Shown here: piece by piece, positions 45,563 to 53,799 of the stretch
Layout: each line of letters starts with the position of its first letter
Numbering within the stretch: the first letter of the stretch is position 1
Assembly (NCBI RefSeq): GCF_003614435.1
Contig: NZ_CP025546.1
Location: 3,100,001-3,164,000 of the forward strand
Length of the DNA: 64,000 nt
From: Mycobacterium paragordonae
Lineage (GTDB): Bacteria; Actinomycetota; Actinomycetes; Mycobacteriales; Mycobacteriaceae
Reading direction: 5' to 3'
Notes under the pieces: model-generated
What the model was told of the DNA's origin: nothing
What the model saw: the letters and a program-made list of their open reading frames with translations, nothing else
Database searches by the model: none
Position numbers and translations under genes: made by a program

Positions 45563-47002
45563 ATGCCGTTGACGAACGGTGAGACCTTCGCCGGATACAA
45601 AATCGTCCGCCTGCTGGGCTCCGGGGGCATGGGCGAGGTGTATCTGGCTCAGCATCCTCGGCTTCCTCGCCGGGACGCATTGAAGGTTCTTCGACCAGAC
45701 GTCTCTAGCAACCCGTCGTTTCGAGAGCGATTTATTCGTGAAGCTGATTTGGCTTCCGGGCTACGCCACCCACACATCGTCGGCGTCCATGACCGAGGCG
45801 AGCATGAGGGCCAGCTGTGGATTGCGATGGACTATATCGAAGGCACTGACGCGAATCACCTTTTGGAGCAACGCTATTCGGCAGGCATGCCAATCGACCT
45901 AGCTGAAATGGTCGTTACCGCCGTCGCCCGTGCGCTCGACTACGCCCACAAGAAAGGGGTACTGCACCGCGACGTCAAGCCGGGCAACATCATGGTCGCT
46001 AACCTCGACACCGATGACCCAGGCATTTTGCTCGCCGACTTCGGCATCGCCCGACCTCTCGATGACACCGGCGGACTTACGACCACCAATATAACGGTCG
46101 GCACCGTCGCCTACGCAGCACCAGAACAACTCATGGGCGAAGCCATGGACGGGCGAGCCGACGAATATGCGCTGGCTGCAACCACTTACCACCTGCTGAC
46201 CGGCGCGCAACTGTTTCCGCACTCAAACCCCGCTGTCGTCATCAGCCGTCACCTGAACTCAACCCCGCCCAAGCTAAGGCACCACTGCCCCGACTCTGCA
46301 CGCTTCGACGACGTACTTCAAATAGCATTGGCCAAGAACCCCGCAGACCGATTCCCATCCTGCTCGGCGTTCGCGAAGGCCCTGCGTGATGAGTCACCGG
46401 GATCGGGAGCCGCGTCAGCAATCGCTACGAGACCAACTGCCGAATCACCTGCCGTCGGATCTCGGCATGCCTGGACGATCCCGGCCAGTATCGCCGCGAT
46501 CATTCTGTTGATCGCCGTCCTCGCCTTAGCGTTCCGGCCCTGGGAAAGCCAACAATCCAACTCGGCTGGTACTACCACGCCTGTTCCGACGACGCCGACC
46601 ACGACAAGTGTTGCTCCGCCTCCGCCGCCTCCGATGGCTGTCCCCACTTCGGCAGCGCCCGCTCCGACGGTGACGGTGACCGCGGATCGCCCGAAGCCGA
46701 AAGGGGACCAGGCGGCCTTTCTCGCACAGGCGCGCACCCTGCCGTCCGCCGTTCTGGTGTCGAGGTATTCGGACTGTTCGAATGCGCCGACTGCGGCGGC
46801 ATGCGCCACCGACGACAACGTGCTGGCCCTGGGTGCTCAGGCGTGCCGGGCGATGGACCGCTACCCAAATGACAGCGTGGCGGCGACCAGGGTGGTTTAT
46901 CCCAACTATCCTTCTGGATCTTCCTACGACCAGGCGCTGCTGATGATCTACGCCGCCGACTACCTGTGCCGCGAGCACGCGAACATGTGGGCGCAATTCT
47001 GA
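45563..47002 (+). CDS. Membrane Ser/Thr protein kinase, Pkn type
   Basis: 479 residues. Kinase domain about 1-275: Gly-rich loop LLGSGGMGEVYLA, lysine in RDALKVLR, catalytic loop VLHRDVKPGNIMV, DFG in LADFGIARPL and APE as APEQLMG. A Pro/Ser/Thr juxtamembrane linker follows, then one membrane helix at about 300-322 (IPASIAAIILLIAVLALAF) and an outer domain after a PTTPTTTSVAPPPPPP stretch. The outer domain (about 385-479) has paired Cys and the text IYAADYLCREH, resembling DUF732. It is a PknF/PknI-like receptor kinase carried on a mobile island, next to secreted and lipoprotein genes that could be ligand, partner or substrate. Confidence 0.92.
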   Translation: MPLTNGETFAGYKIVRLLGSGGMGEVYLAQHPRLPRRDALKVLRPDVSSNPSFRERFIREADLASGLRHPHIVGVHDRGEHEGQLWIAMDYIEGTDANHLLEQRYSAGMPIDLAEMVVTAVARALDYAHKKGVLHRDVKPGNIMVANLDTDDPGILLADFGIARPLDDTGGLTTTNITVGTVAYAAPEQLMGEAMDGRADEYALAATTYHLLTGAQLFPHSNPAVVISRHLNSTPPKLRHHCPDSARFDDVLQIALAKNPADRFPSCSAFAKALRDESPGSGAASAIATRPTAESPAVGSRHAWTIPASIAAIILLIAVLALAFRPWESQQSNSAGTTTPVPTTPTTTSVAPPPPPPMAVPTSAAPAPTVTVTADRPKPKGDQAAFLAQARTLPSAVLVSRYSDCSNAPTAAACATDDNVLALGAQACRAMDRYPNDSVAATRVVYPNYPSGSSYDQALLMIYAADYLCREHANMWAQF

Positions 47003-47191
47003 ATAATCACCGACGCACAGATCGAGGCAAATGAGGTCGGCGTGTAATAGATGGACGCCGTCTAGCATGGTCACTTCAAGCGGACCGATGGCGCAAGACG
47101 GTTACTTAGGCTCAGCCGAGTCTATTGCGACGCAATGAAGGTCGGCGTTTATAGCTCTTTGGGTGGCGGTGTACGAACGGTCTGCCTACGG

Positions 47192-48259
47192 CTATTCCGC
47201 GCTTGGCGGACGCACCAACACAGTGTTGGCCGGGTCGGCCTGTTCGGAGCACGCAAGCATCGGTAGGTCGGCACCTTCCAACCCTGCTAGTTCGAGTGCA
47301 GACTGCGCTCGAAGGTGCGATGAGCGGATTGACTGCCCGTCAGCGATTGAAGCGTAGAGGTGGGCGGCGTAGTTAATGGCATCGCTGTCGTCGATGCTGT
47401 CGGCCATACCGATAGCGAACGGGACGACTTGGGCGACCAGCTCGTCGATCTGCGCGGCTGAATTGCACGCATTCAAGACGACTAGTACCGGGGGACCATC
47501 GGTTGCGCGCATCGCGCGCATGAAAGCTCTCGCCGTGACGATGACTCCTTCGTGCGGCTCGTCGCGTTCATCCTCGAAGACGATCAGAGACTGGTTGCTA
47601 TGGCCGGAGAAATGTAGGACGTGTGGGCGGAACCCGGAGAGTCCGTCAAGGAGGTCATTAGCTGTCGCTGCCGGGCGAGCGTCGATTTCAATAAGGTCGC
47701 GGTGGAGCGCCGATTGCACGGCGGCGCGAATCCGCTTCTGCTCGCGTCCAACTCGAAGATCTCCCTCAGATGATGCGCCCAGTATCAGGACACGAAGCTT
47801 CTCTGGCAACGGTGTCCGCATCTGATGAACTACGTGCTGAACCGCCGACTCGACCCGACGAATCCGGGATTCGATCGCCGCGCCGTCGGGAGGCGACTTT
47901 TGAACTCGTCGTTGCTCGTCACGCTTGCGCTGGCGCTCAGCAGCGTCAGCCTCCGACCGTTGAGCGCGGCTGAGCTTCGAGCTGGCAGCAATTTCGTCCT
48001 TGGCGTAACCCGCCGCTCGGTCCTGCCATCGGGACGCCTCTCTGCCCGCTGAGGCGGCTTTTTCCTCAGCGCGTTCTGCCTCACGCAACTTACTTCGAAC
48101 AGTCGACTCGCTCTTGGTCTTAGTTGCGGCGTGCCTCGCCTTCGCCGCCTCAGCGCGGCACTTGGATTCCTTGTTTCGGTATTCGCCAGCTTTCTTCTCT
48201 GCGTCTGCTCTCTGTCCCCGTTTGCGCTCCACGTCGCGCTGATACTGGCTTGCACTCAT
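47192..48259 (-). CDS. Coiled-coil CHAT-domain (caspase-like) protein
   Basis: 355 residues. Residues about 1-125 are a long charged coiled coil (KAGEYRNKESKCRAEAAKAR, AEDKAASAG-like heptads). Residues about 150-355 are a CHAT domain: LRVLILGASSEGDLRVGREQ, catalytic His in HVLHFSGHSNQS and catalytic Cys in VLVVLNACNSAAQ. CHAT proteases are caspase relatives; in defence systems they act as effectors that cleave a partner or trigger cell death. Here no recognised gasdermin, TPR sensor or partner lies beside it, although a kinase is convergent 189 bases away. ATG at 48259 has GGGAG 8 bases upstream. Confidence 0.85.
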   Translation of the reverse strand: MSASQYQRDVERKRGQRADAEKKAGEYRNKESKCRAEAAKARHAATKTKSESTVRSKLREAERAEEKAASAGREASRWQDRAAGYAKDEIAASSKLSRAQRSEADAAERQRKRDEQRRVQKSPPDGAAIESRIRRVESAVQHVVHQMRTPLPEKLRVLILGASSEGDLRVGREQKRIRAAVQSALHRDLIEIDARPAATANDLLDGLSGFRPHVLHFSGHSNQSLIVFEDERDEPHEGVIVTARAFMRAMRATDGPPVLVVLNACNSAAQIDELVAQVVPFAIGMADSIDDSDAINYAAHLYASIADGQSIRSSHLRAQSALELAGLEGADLPMLACSEQADPANTVLVRPPSAE

Positions 48260-48539
48260 TCCAACTCCCAGGATTTAGGCAGCGATGCCTCGCTGTTTCA
48301 ACGCACGGCCCCGAAGCTACCGGGCACCCCCGACGGCCCACCCCATGACGCACCCGCGTGGCGAGGCTGCTCACACGCAGGAAGGCAGTGCGTCTCGAAA
48401 ACGATCCTCTCTTTCGAAATGGCCAAAGACATCTGCCGACATACGATGGCTGAGGGTGTTGGAGGCAACCGGGGAACGGGTGTCGTGAACGGAGCGAGGC
48501 CAGGCGCAGTGGTTCCGCCGCCGTGAGGGGATGCGATTG

Positions 48540-49058
48540 ATGGACGACGTTCGTGGCAAGTGGCCACACGACTACTTCGACAGCGCGCCCAACTGGACCG
48601 ACACGCTGCCCGATTACCGAAGGCTGGCCCGCGAGATCGGACAAGAGATCGCCGCCACGAGGCCGCCGAATGTCCTGACGCACAATGGTCGGGCGTTCTG
48701 GAAGCTCACCGAGGCCGACAGTGGAGAACTCACCTGGCTCGCATTCACCCGGCCTGATGCGCGGTCGGCACTCGCCCGGCGCAAGGTCTGGACTCTCATC
48801 CCGCACCTGCAGGACTTTGTGGCGAACTGGTTCGTGAGCGTCGACCACGAACTGACCGAACAGAACCAGTGGATACACACCAACATCGACGTTTACGAGG
48901 CACGAGAACTGGCGCTGCTGGTGCCGCAGCCGACTGCCGAGGATATAAAGCGGATCACCCGACCTGAAGCGGTGCTGACCCTCGATGGCATCGACCGGCA
49001 CAAAGTGACGACCGTACTGGGAAAGGGAACTGCTCAAGCGATGAGGACTCGACGATGA
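48540..49058 (+). CDS. Hypothetical protein coupled to a PD-(D/E)XK nuclease-like gene
   Basis: 172 residues. ATG 48540 lies 9 bases after GAGGGG; ATG 48531 is too close to that site. Text includes WPHDYFDSAPNWTDTLPDYR, GRAFWKLTEADSGELTWLAF and a C-terminal TLDGIDRHKVTTVLG that may be a short HTH or HhH-like helix pair. No family recognised. The stop overlaps the downstream nuclease-like gene as ATGA, so the two products probably work together. Confidence 0.65.
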   Translation: MDDVRGKWPHDYFDSAPNWTDTLPDYRRLAREIGQEIAATRPPNVLTHNGRAFWKLTEADSGELTWLAFTRPDARSALARRKVWTLIPHLQDFVANWFVSVDHELTEQNQWIHTNIDVYEARELALLVPQPTAEDIKRITRPEAVLTLDGIDRHKVTTVLGKGTAQAMRTRR

Positions 49059-49576
49059 CTCACCCGAACAAACAGGGATTCTGGGAGTGGGCGTACGGCG
49101 ACCTGCTGTCTAACACCAATCGCGGCGTGCTGGCCGAGTACATCGTGGCTACAGCACTCGGCATTCACGACACGCAGCGCGTGGAATGGGACCGGTACGA
49201 CCTTGTCATCGGTGATATCGGTGTCGAGGTGAAGTCGGCTGCGTACGTGCAGACGTGGAAGCAAACCCAGCTATCAAAGATCGTGTTCGGCGTCCGCCCC
49301 GCAATGGGCTGGGACGCCCGCACCGACACCTTCGCGGAGAGTGTGGGGCGAAGCGCCGACGTGTACGTCTTCTGTCTGCTCGAAGGTGAGGACCGTGATG
49401 CCATCAACCCGCTCGATGTCGCACAATGGACCTTCTATGTGCTGCCTACCAGCAAACTCCCCGAGCAGAAGACGATTGGGCTCGGACCGTTGAGAGCCCT
49501 CAGTCCGTGTGAATGTGCCTACGAAGGACTCAAGACCGCCATTCACAAGGCAGCAGCGGAGAATCGCGGCCTCTAG
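49055..49576 (+). CDS. PD-(D/E)XK restriction-like nuclease (predicted)
   Basis: 173 residues. The nuclease core is readable as E in NRGVLAEYIVATALG, D in WDRYDLVIGDIG and the E-x-K motif in VEVKSAAYVQTW, the order and spacing of PD-(D/E)XK enzymes. The following strand and helix LSKIVFGVRPAMGW fit the fold. No methyltransferase is directly adjacent; the partner is the 172-residue gene upstream. It may be a restriction or anti-plasmid effector. Family level is inferred from motifs only. Confidence 0.65.
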   Translation: MTHPNKQGFWEWAYGDLLSNTNRGVLAEYIVATALGIHDTQRVEWDRYDLVIGDIGVEVKSAAYVQTWKQTQLSKIVFGVRPAMGWDARTDTFAESVGRSADVYVFCLLEGEDRDAINPLDVAQWTFYVLPTSKLPEQKTIGLGPLRALSPCECAYEGLKTAIHKAAAENRGL

Positions 49577-49831
49577 AGCGTCGTCCGCCGTCGCATCGAC
49601 GCCCACTGGGACGCGGTGCCGCCGTTGCGGGCGGCGGCGTGACTCGGCCCGAAGGCGACAAAATGCCGCTATCCCCGTGTCTCGAAAACGATGGGTTGAT
49701 GCGACTGAGACGGCACCGCCTCGCCACGGCTGCGTCCTGGTTCGATGTCTGGATGCTCTGTCTTGAAAACTCGTCTCATAACCATTATTCTCAAAACCTG
49801 TAGACTGACGGGATTCTGGACAGGAGCGGGC

Positions 49832-50410
49832 TTGGCCATCATTGGGTACGCGCGAGTTAGCACGAGCGATCAGAATCCGAAGCTCCAACTCGACGCACTC
49901 AAACAAGCCGGTGCTGTGCGCATCTTCACCGACCACGGCGTGAGTGGGGCGAAGGCTAGCCGCCCGCAGCTCGACGCCTGCGTGGACCACCTCCGCGAGG
50001 GCGACGTCCTCACCGTCTGGAAGCTCGACCGCCTCGGGCGCAACACCCAGAATGTTCTCAACATCGTCGACGATCTGATGTCTCGCGGGATTGGGTTCCG
50101 GAGCCTGACCGAGGGGCTCCACACCGACGGCCCGATGGGCAAAGCCATGCTCACCATCATGGCCGCCTTCGCGCAGCTTGAGCGAGACACCATGATCGAG
50201 CGCACCCGCGCCGGACTCGCGGCGGCTGCGGCCAACGGGCGCAAGGGAGGACGCCCCCGCAAGGTTGACGACGCTGCTGCCGCCAAGGCGCGCAACCTGC
50301 GCGATAAGGGCATCAACGCCAATGACATCGCCAAAATGTTGGGAGTCTCGCGTGCCACGGTGTACCGCTACTTCGGCGAAGTGCCGCTTTCGTCGATGCC
50401 ATTGACGTAA
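49832..50410 (+). CDS. Serine recombinase, resolvase/invertase family
   Basis: 192 residues. The catalytic domain starts MAIIGYARVSTSDQNPKLQL with the nucleophilic Ser in RVSTSDQ, followed by VWKLDRLGRNTQNVLN and MAAFAQLERDTMIERTRAGL, and a C-terminal HTH (INANDIAKMLGVSRATVYRY). Resolvases and invertases of this type recombine short inverted-repeat sites. TTG at 49832 has AGGAG 7 bases upstream. A -10-like TAGACT lies near 49802. It may come from a plasmid or transposon carried in the island; no terminal repeats were found around it. Confidence 0.92.
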   Translation: MAIIGYARVSTSDQNPKLQLDALKQAGAVRIFTDHGVSGAKASRPQLDACVDHLREGDVLTVWKLDRLGRNTQNVLNIVDDLMSRGIGFRSLTEGLHTDGPMGKAMLTIMAAFAQLERDTMIERTRAGLAAAAANGRKGGRPRKVDDAAAAKARNLRDKGINANDIAKMLGVSRATVYRYFGEVPLSSMPLT

Positions 50411-50502
50411 AACCCAGGCAGAGTCTGAACTTTGACCAAAACATGTCGGCGATAATCAATGAAACCCCCGCAATGACGCCGTCCTGGATAAAAACTGAGA
50501 GT

Positions 50503-50525
50503 CCCTGTCCCTGAAGGACAGCAGG
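50503..50525. other. Short hairpin upstream of a hypothetical gene
   Basis: CCCTGTCC, loop CTGAA, GGACAGCAGGG can fold as a stem with one bulge. It lacks a T run, so it is not a typical terminator on the plus strand. It may be a recombinase or regulator site. Confidence 0.3.
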
Positions 50526-50560
50526 GGTTGGCGGAGATGCGCCGACGGGGAAGGAGAGTG

Positions 50561-50932
50561 ATGAACCTCGTTCAGAAACGATTGGGATACTGGCCCAACG
50601 CAGTGACGCGCGCTGAGGCAGCTCGCCTGTTCGCCGGAGGAATGTCGTTGGCGAGCGTGCTGGCACGCTACCCCGACGAGGTAGTCAGCGTGCGGGACGG
50701 CGCAACCGTTGAACGCGGAGCGGCCCGACGCGCAATCTGGGCGCACTACGCGCTGGTCCAGGAGGCCGTCGGAGAGCCCGACCTAGACCCCAACGATCAC
50801 GCCGCGATCGAGCGCTTGGTCAGCGAGTCGACGGTTCCGAAAGGCTGTATTCGGTACGCGGTAGCGGAGTGTCGCACCGGCGCGCACCTGAACTGGTATC
50901 GAAAACAGGCACCGGCCAGTTGGCCCGTCTAG
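50561..50932 (+). CDS. Hypothetical protein, 123 aa
   Basis: ATG at 50561 has AAGGAG 6 bases upstream. Helical protein with RAEAARLFAGGMSLASVLAR, then RRAIWAHYALVQEAVGEPDL and a tail GAHLNWYRKQAPASWPV. No family recognised. It is isolated between the recombinase and the minus-strand Cys-rich gene. Confidence 0.6.
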   Translation: MNLVQKRLGYWPNAVTRAEAARLFAGGMSLASVLARYPDEVVSVRDGATVERGAARRAIWAHYALVQEAVGEPDLDPNDHAAIERLVSESTVPKGCIRYAVAECRTGAHLNWYRKQAPASWPV

Positions 50933-51059
50933 GCCGGATGACATGAAGCGGCGAGCGCGTGGGCGTGGCGAGCCTCATTCACCTCGGCCTCGCTAACAGC
51001 AGCGTCAGCGAGGCGACTTCATGTTTTTGTCTTTAGAGGTGCGCGACCTCCTCAAACAC

Positions 51060-51521
51060 CTAACTACCGACGTGGCGAGGAATGGCGAACTCGACAAGAT
51101 CGGTCTTGTTAACAACCACCATTGGCGTCCCATCAAGGAATATGAACGCCATCTCGTCGATGCCTGTGCGATAGGGGGGCCTATCCATGCTGCAAGGTTC
51201 ATAACGGATCGTTGTAATTAAGTGCCAGGTTTCAGGATCATCAGAGTCTCCATCAACGCGCAACAAGATGGGAAGGCTTGGGTACCAAGGCGAGTAGAGA
51301 ACCTGAGCTTCGCAGCGCCGGGGCTCAAGGAGAGAAAACGACTGGCCCGTTTCGCAATCGCTATTTCGGCAACGAAGCTCAAACCGGGTGACTATCTCTT
51401 CAGTGCTGCGCCTGTCTACGGTGCGATGACATCTGATGTACTGAGGATGGTCACAGGAATCGCAGCGGACGCTGCTGATCTCCCACCCGGAAGTATTCAC
51501 TCGGTCCCTCCCAGTCTGCAC
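51060..51521 (-). CDS. Hypothetical protein with a Cys-rich N-terminus
   Basis: 153 residues at most; start uncertain. The text VRCDSCDHPQYIRC and ELRCRNSDCETG suggests a zinc-binding pair of CxxC-like knuckles, followed by a beta-rich domain (VLYSPWYPSLPILLRVDG, then FIFLDGTPMVVVN). Coding texture is better on this strand than on the overlapping plus-strand frames. Function unknown. Confidence 0.5.
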   Translation of the reverse strand: MQTGRDRVNTSGWEISSVRCDSCDHPQYIRCHRTVDRRSTEEIVTRFELRCRNSDCETGQSFSLLEPRRCEAQVLYSPWYPSLPILLRVDGDSDDPETWHLITTIRYEPCSMDRPPYRTGIDEMAFIFLDGTPMVVVNKTDLVEFAIPRHVGS

Positions 51522-51822
51522 TCGCGCACTTCCGTCGATCTTTCACAACATTGTTCTTGCATTGCTTGACATGACGGGTGCCCCATCTAGCGTCAATGCA
51601 GTCTCCCTGGGCGACTCTCGTTGTCCAAATCGCGAGAATGCCTTCCGCTATCATTCACCGGTCGCTTCCTCTCAGCGCGGAATGCCTGGCTTTGCGTCGG
51701 ATGTTGACGGCCACTCCTGGCAGAAGCCACCTCGGCTGCACGGGCCCGACCTCCTTTCGGCTGTCAGGTCTTCGGGGTAACTTCGCCGTGTCAGACGGAT
51801 AGGCGAGGAGACCAACCTCAAC
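51522..51822. other. Intergenic region upstream of the type I restriction operon
   Basis: About 300 bases with no convincing gene; short plus-strand frames here lack RBS and coding texture. It should hold the promoter of the hsdM operon, but I cannot pick a clear -10/-35 pair. Confidence 0.5.
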
Positions 51823-53799
51823 ATGGCGCACACCAACGCAAACCTGATCTGGAAGATTGCCGACCTGCTACGGGGGCCGTATCAGCCCAACCAATACGGC
51901 GACGTGATCCTGCCGTTCACCATTTTGCGCCGCCTGGACTGCATCCTTGAGCCGACGAAGGACGAGGTACTCGCCGAGTACAAGAAGATCTCAGCGACCA
52001 AGGTCGATCCAGCGGTGTTGTTGAAGGCCAAGTTCAAGCTGCCGTTCTACAACACCTCGAAGTGGAGCTTCGCCTCCCTGATCGGCGACCCCGAGGGCGT
52101 GGCCGACAACCTGGTCGACTACATCGAGCACTTCTCCCCGAATGTGCGTGATGTTTTCGACGGCTACAAGATGCTCGACGAGATCGCCAACCTCGCCAAG
52201 TCCGACCGTCTCTACCTGATCGTCAAGGCATTCGCTGCCGTCGATCTGCATCCCAAGGTCGTCACCCAGCACGACATGGGCTACATCTTCGAAGAACTCA
52301 TCCGTAAGTTCGCCGAGTCCAACTCCACCCAGGCGGGTGATCACTTCACCCCCCGTGAAGTCATCGCCTTGATGGTCGACATCTTGTTCTCGACCCAAGA
52401 CGACGCGCTCACCAAACCTGGTGTCGTGCGGACGATCTACGACCCTGCTGCCGGGACCGGCGGAATGCTTTCTACCGCCTTCGACCACCTCGTCGAAATG
52501 AATCCCAAAGCGCGACCGGTGCTGTACGGCCAGGACATCAATCCTCGCTCTTATGCCCTCTGTAAGTCCGACATGATCGTCAAGGGCCAGGACGTCGACA
52601 ACATCTACCTCGGCGACACCCTGACCGACGACGGCTTCCGCACCGACCATTTCGACTTCCTACTGTCTAACCCCCCGTTCGGGGTGGCCTGGAACACCCA
52701 GCAGAAGAAGGTCACCGACGAATACGAGCAGCGCGGATTCGCCGGACGGTTCGGCCCAGGCCTACCCCGCGTCTCTGACGGGTCGCTGCTGTTCCTGCTA
52801 CACCTGATCTCCAAGATGCAGCCCGTAACGAAGGGCGAAGGCGGCAGCCGACTGGCCATCGTTCTCAACGGATCACCCCTATTCACCGGTGGTGCGGGGT
52901 CCGGAGAATCCAACATCAGGCAGTGGATAATTGAGAACGACCTCCTGGATGCGATCATCGCCCTGCCGACCGACATGTTCTACAACACCGGGATCGCAAC
53001 CTACATCTGGATCTTGGATAACAACAAGCCCTCCAAGCGCAAGGGCAAGATTCAGCTCATCAACGCCGTCGACATGTACGGCAAGATGCGGAAGTCACTT
53101 GGATCCAAGCGGAAAGAGCTGCGCTCCAACGACATCGAGAAGATCTGCGACCTCTACGACAGCTTCTGCAACCAGCATGCGACCGACGAACACGACGCGC
53201 ACTCGAAGATCTTCAAGGGCGAAGAGTTCGGCTACTCCACGATCACCGTCGAACGCCCCCTGCAACTGCAGTTCACCCCGACCGACGAAAAGGTGGAGGA
53301 AGTCCTCGCGCAGAAGAGCATCGACAAGCTCAAGGAGGGTGAGAAGTCCGCGATCCGTAAGGCGCTTACTGGTTTGATCGGGTGGGAGTGGAAGGATCGT
53401 GATGAGTTCATCACCGAACTTAATGACGCACTCAAGAAGGCGGGTTGGCCGAAACCTCCTGCGCCACTGGTAAAGTCGATCTGGTCGACTCTCGGAGAGC
53501 ACGACTATGATGCTGTGATCGTTACGGACTCCAAAGGCAACCCAGAACCAGACCCTGCGTTGCGTGACACCGAAAACGTGCCGCTAGCCGAAGGCATCGA
53601 GGAGTACTTCGCCCGTGAAGTACTGCCCCATGTTCCGGACGCCTGGATCGACCACAACAAGACCAAGATTGGCTACGAGATCCCCTTCACCCGCCACTTC
53701 TACCGCTATGTACCACCGCGACCCCTTGAAGAAATTCAGAAAGACCTCCGCGTCCTCGTGGGAGAAATCCAAGCCATGCTCGCCGAGGTAGGCGCATGA
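51823..53799 (+). CDS. hsdM: Type I restriction-modification DNA methyltransferase subunit HsdM
   Basis: 658 residues. N-terminal HsdM helical domain (NLIWKIADLLRGPYQPNQYG), then the N6-adenine methyltransferase core with SAM motif YDPAAGTGGMLSTAF near residue 205 and catalytic NPPF in LLSNPPFGVAW near residue 285. A C-terminal helical part contacts HsdS. With HsdS it methylates the bipartite recognition site and, with HsdR, forms the restriction complex. ATG at 51823 gives the usual N-terminus. The stop overlaps hsdS as ATGA. Confidence 0.96.
   Translation: MAHTNANLIWKIADLLRGPYQPNQYGDVILPFTILRRLDCILEPTKDEVLAEYKKISATKVDPAVLLKAKFKLPFYNTSKWSFASLIGDPEGVADNLVDYIEHFSPNVRDVFDGYKMLDEIANLAKSDRLYLIVKAFAAVDLHPKVVTQHDMGYIFEELIRKFAESNSTQAGDHFTPREVIALMVDILFSTQDDALTKPGVVRTIYDPAAGTGGMLSTAFDHLVEMNPKARPVLYGQDINPRSYALCKSDMIVKGQDVDNIYLGDTLTDDGFRTDHFDFLLSNPPFGVAWNTQQKKVTDEYEQRGFAGRFGPGLPRVSDGSLLFLLHLISKMQPVTKGEGGSRLAIVLNGSPLFTGGAGSGESNIRQWIIENDLLDAIIALPTDMFYNTGIATYIWILDNNKPSKRKGKIQLINAVDMYGKMRKSLGSKRKELRSNDIEKICDLYDSFCNQHATDEHDAHSKIFKGEEFGYSTITVERPLQLQFTPTDEKVEEVLAQKSIDKLKEGEKSAIRKALTGLIGWEWKDRDEFITELNDALKKAGWPKPPAPLVKSIWSTLGEHDYDAVIVTDSKGNPEPDPALRDTENVPLAEGIEEYFAREVLPHVPDAWIDHNKTKIGYEIPFTRHFYRYVPPRPLEEIQKDLRVLVGEIQAMLAEVGA

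Noticed and set aside
48392..49692. The 14-mer GTCTCGAAAACGAT occurs at 48392-48405 and 49679-49692, flanking the two-gene nuclease module
   Set aside because: In a 64-kb window several chance 14-base matches are expected, and no inverted ends or target-site duplication support a mobile unit.
49577..49831. A possible gene remnant reading RRRIDAHWDAVPPLRAAA near 49580-49642
   Set aside because: It looks like a gene tail but has no start or body; too short to call.
51222..51802. Several plus-strand frames upstream of hsdM
   Set aside because: They are opposite a better minus-strand frame or have poor composition and no RBS.
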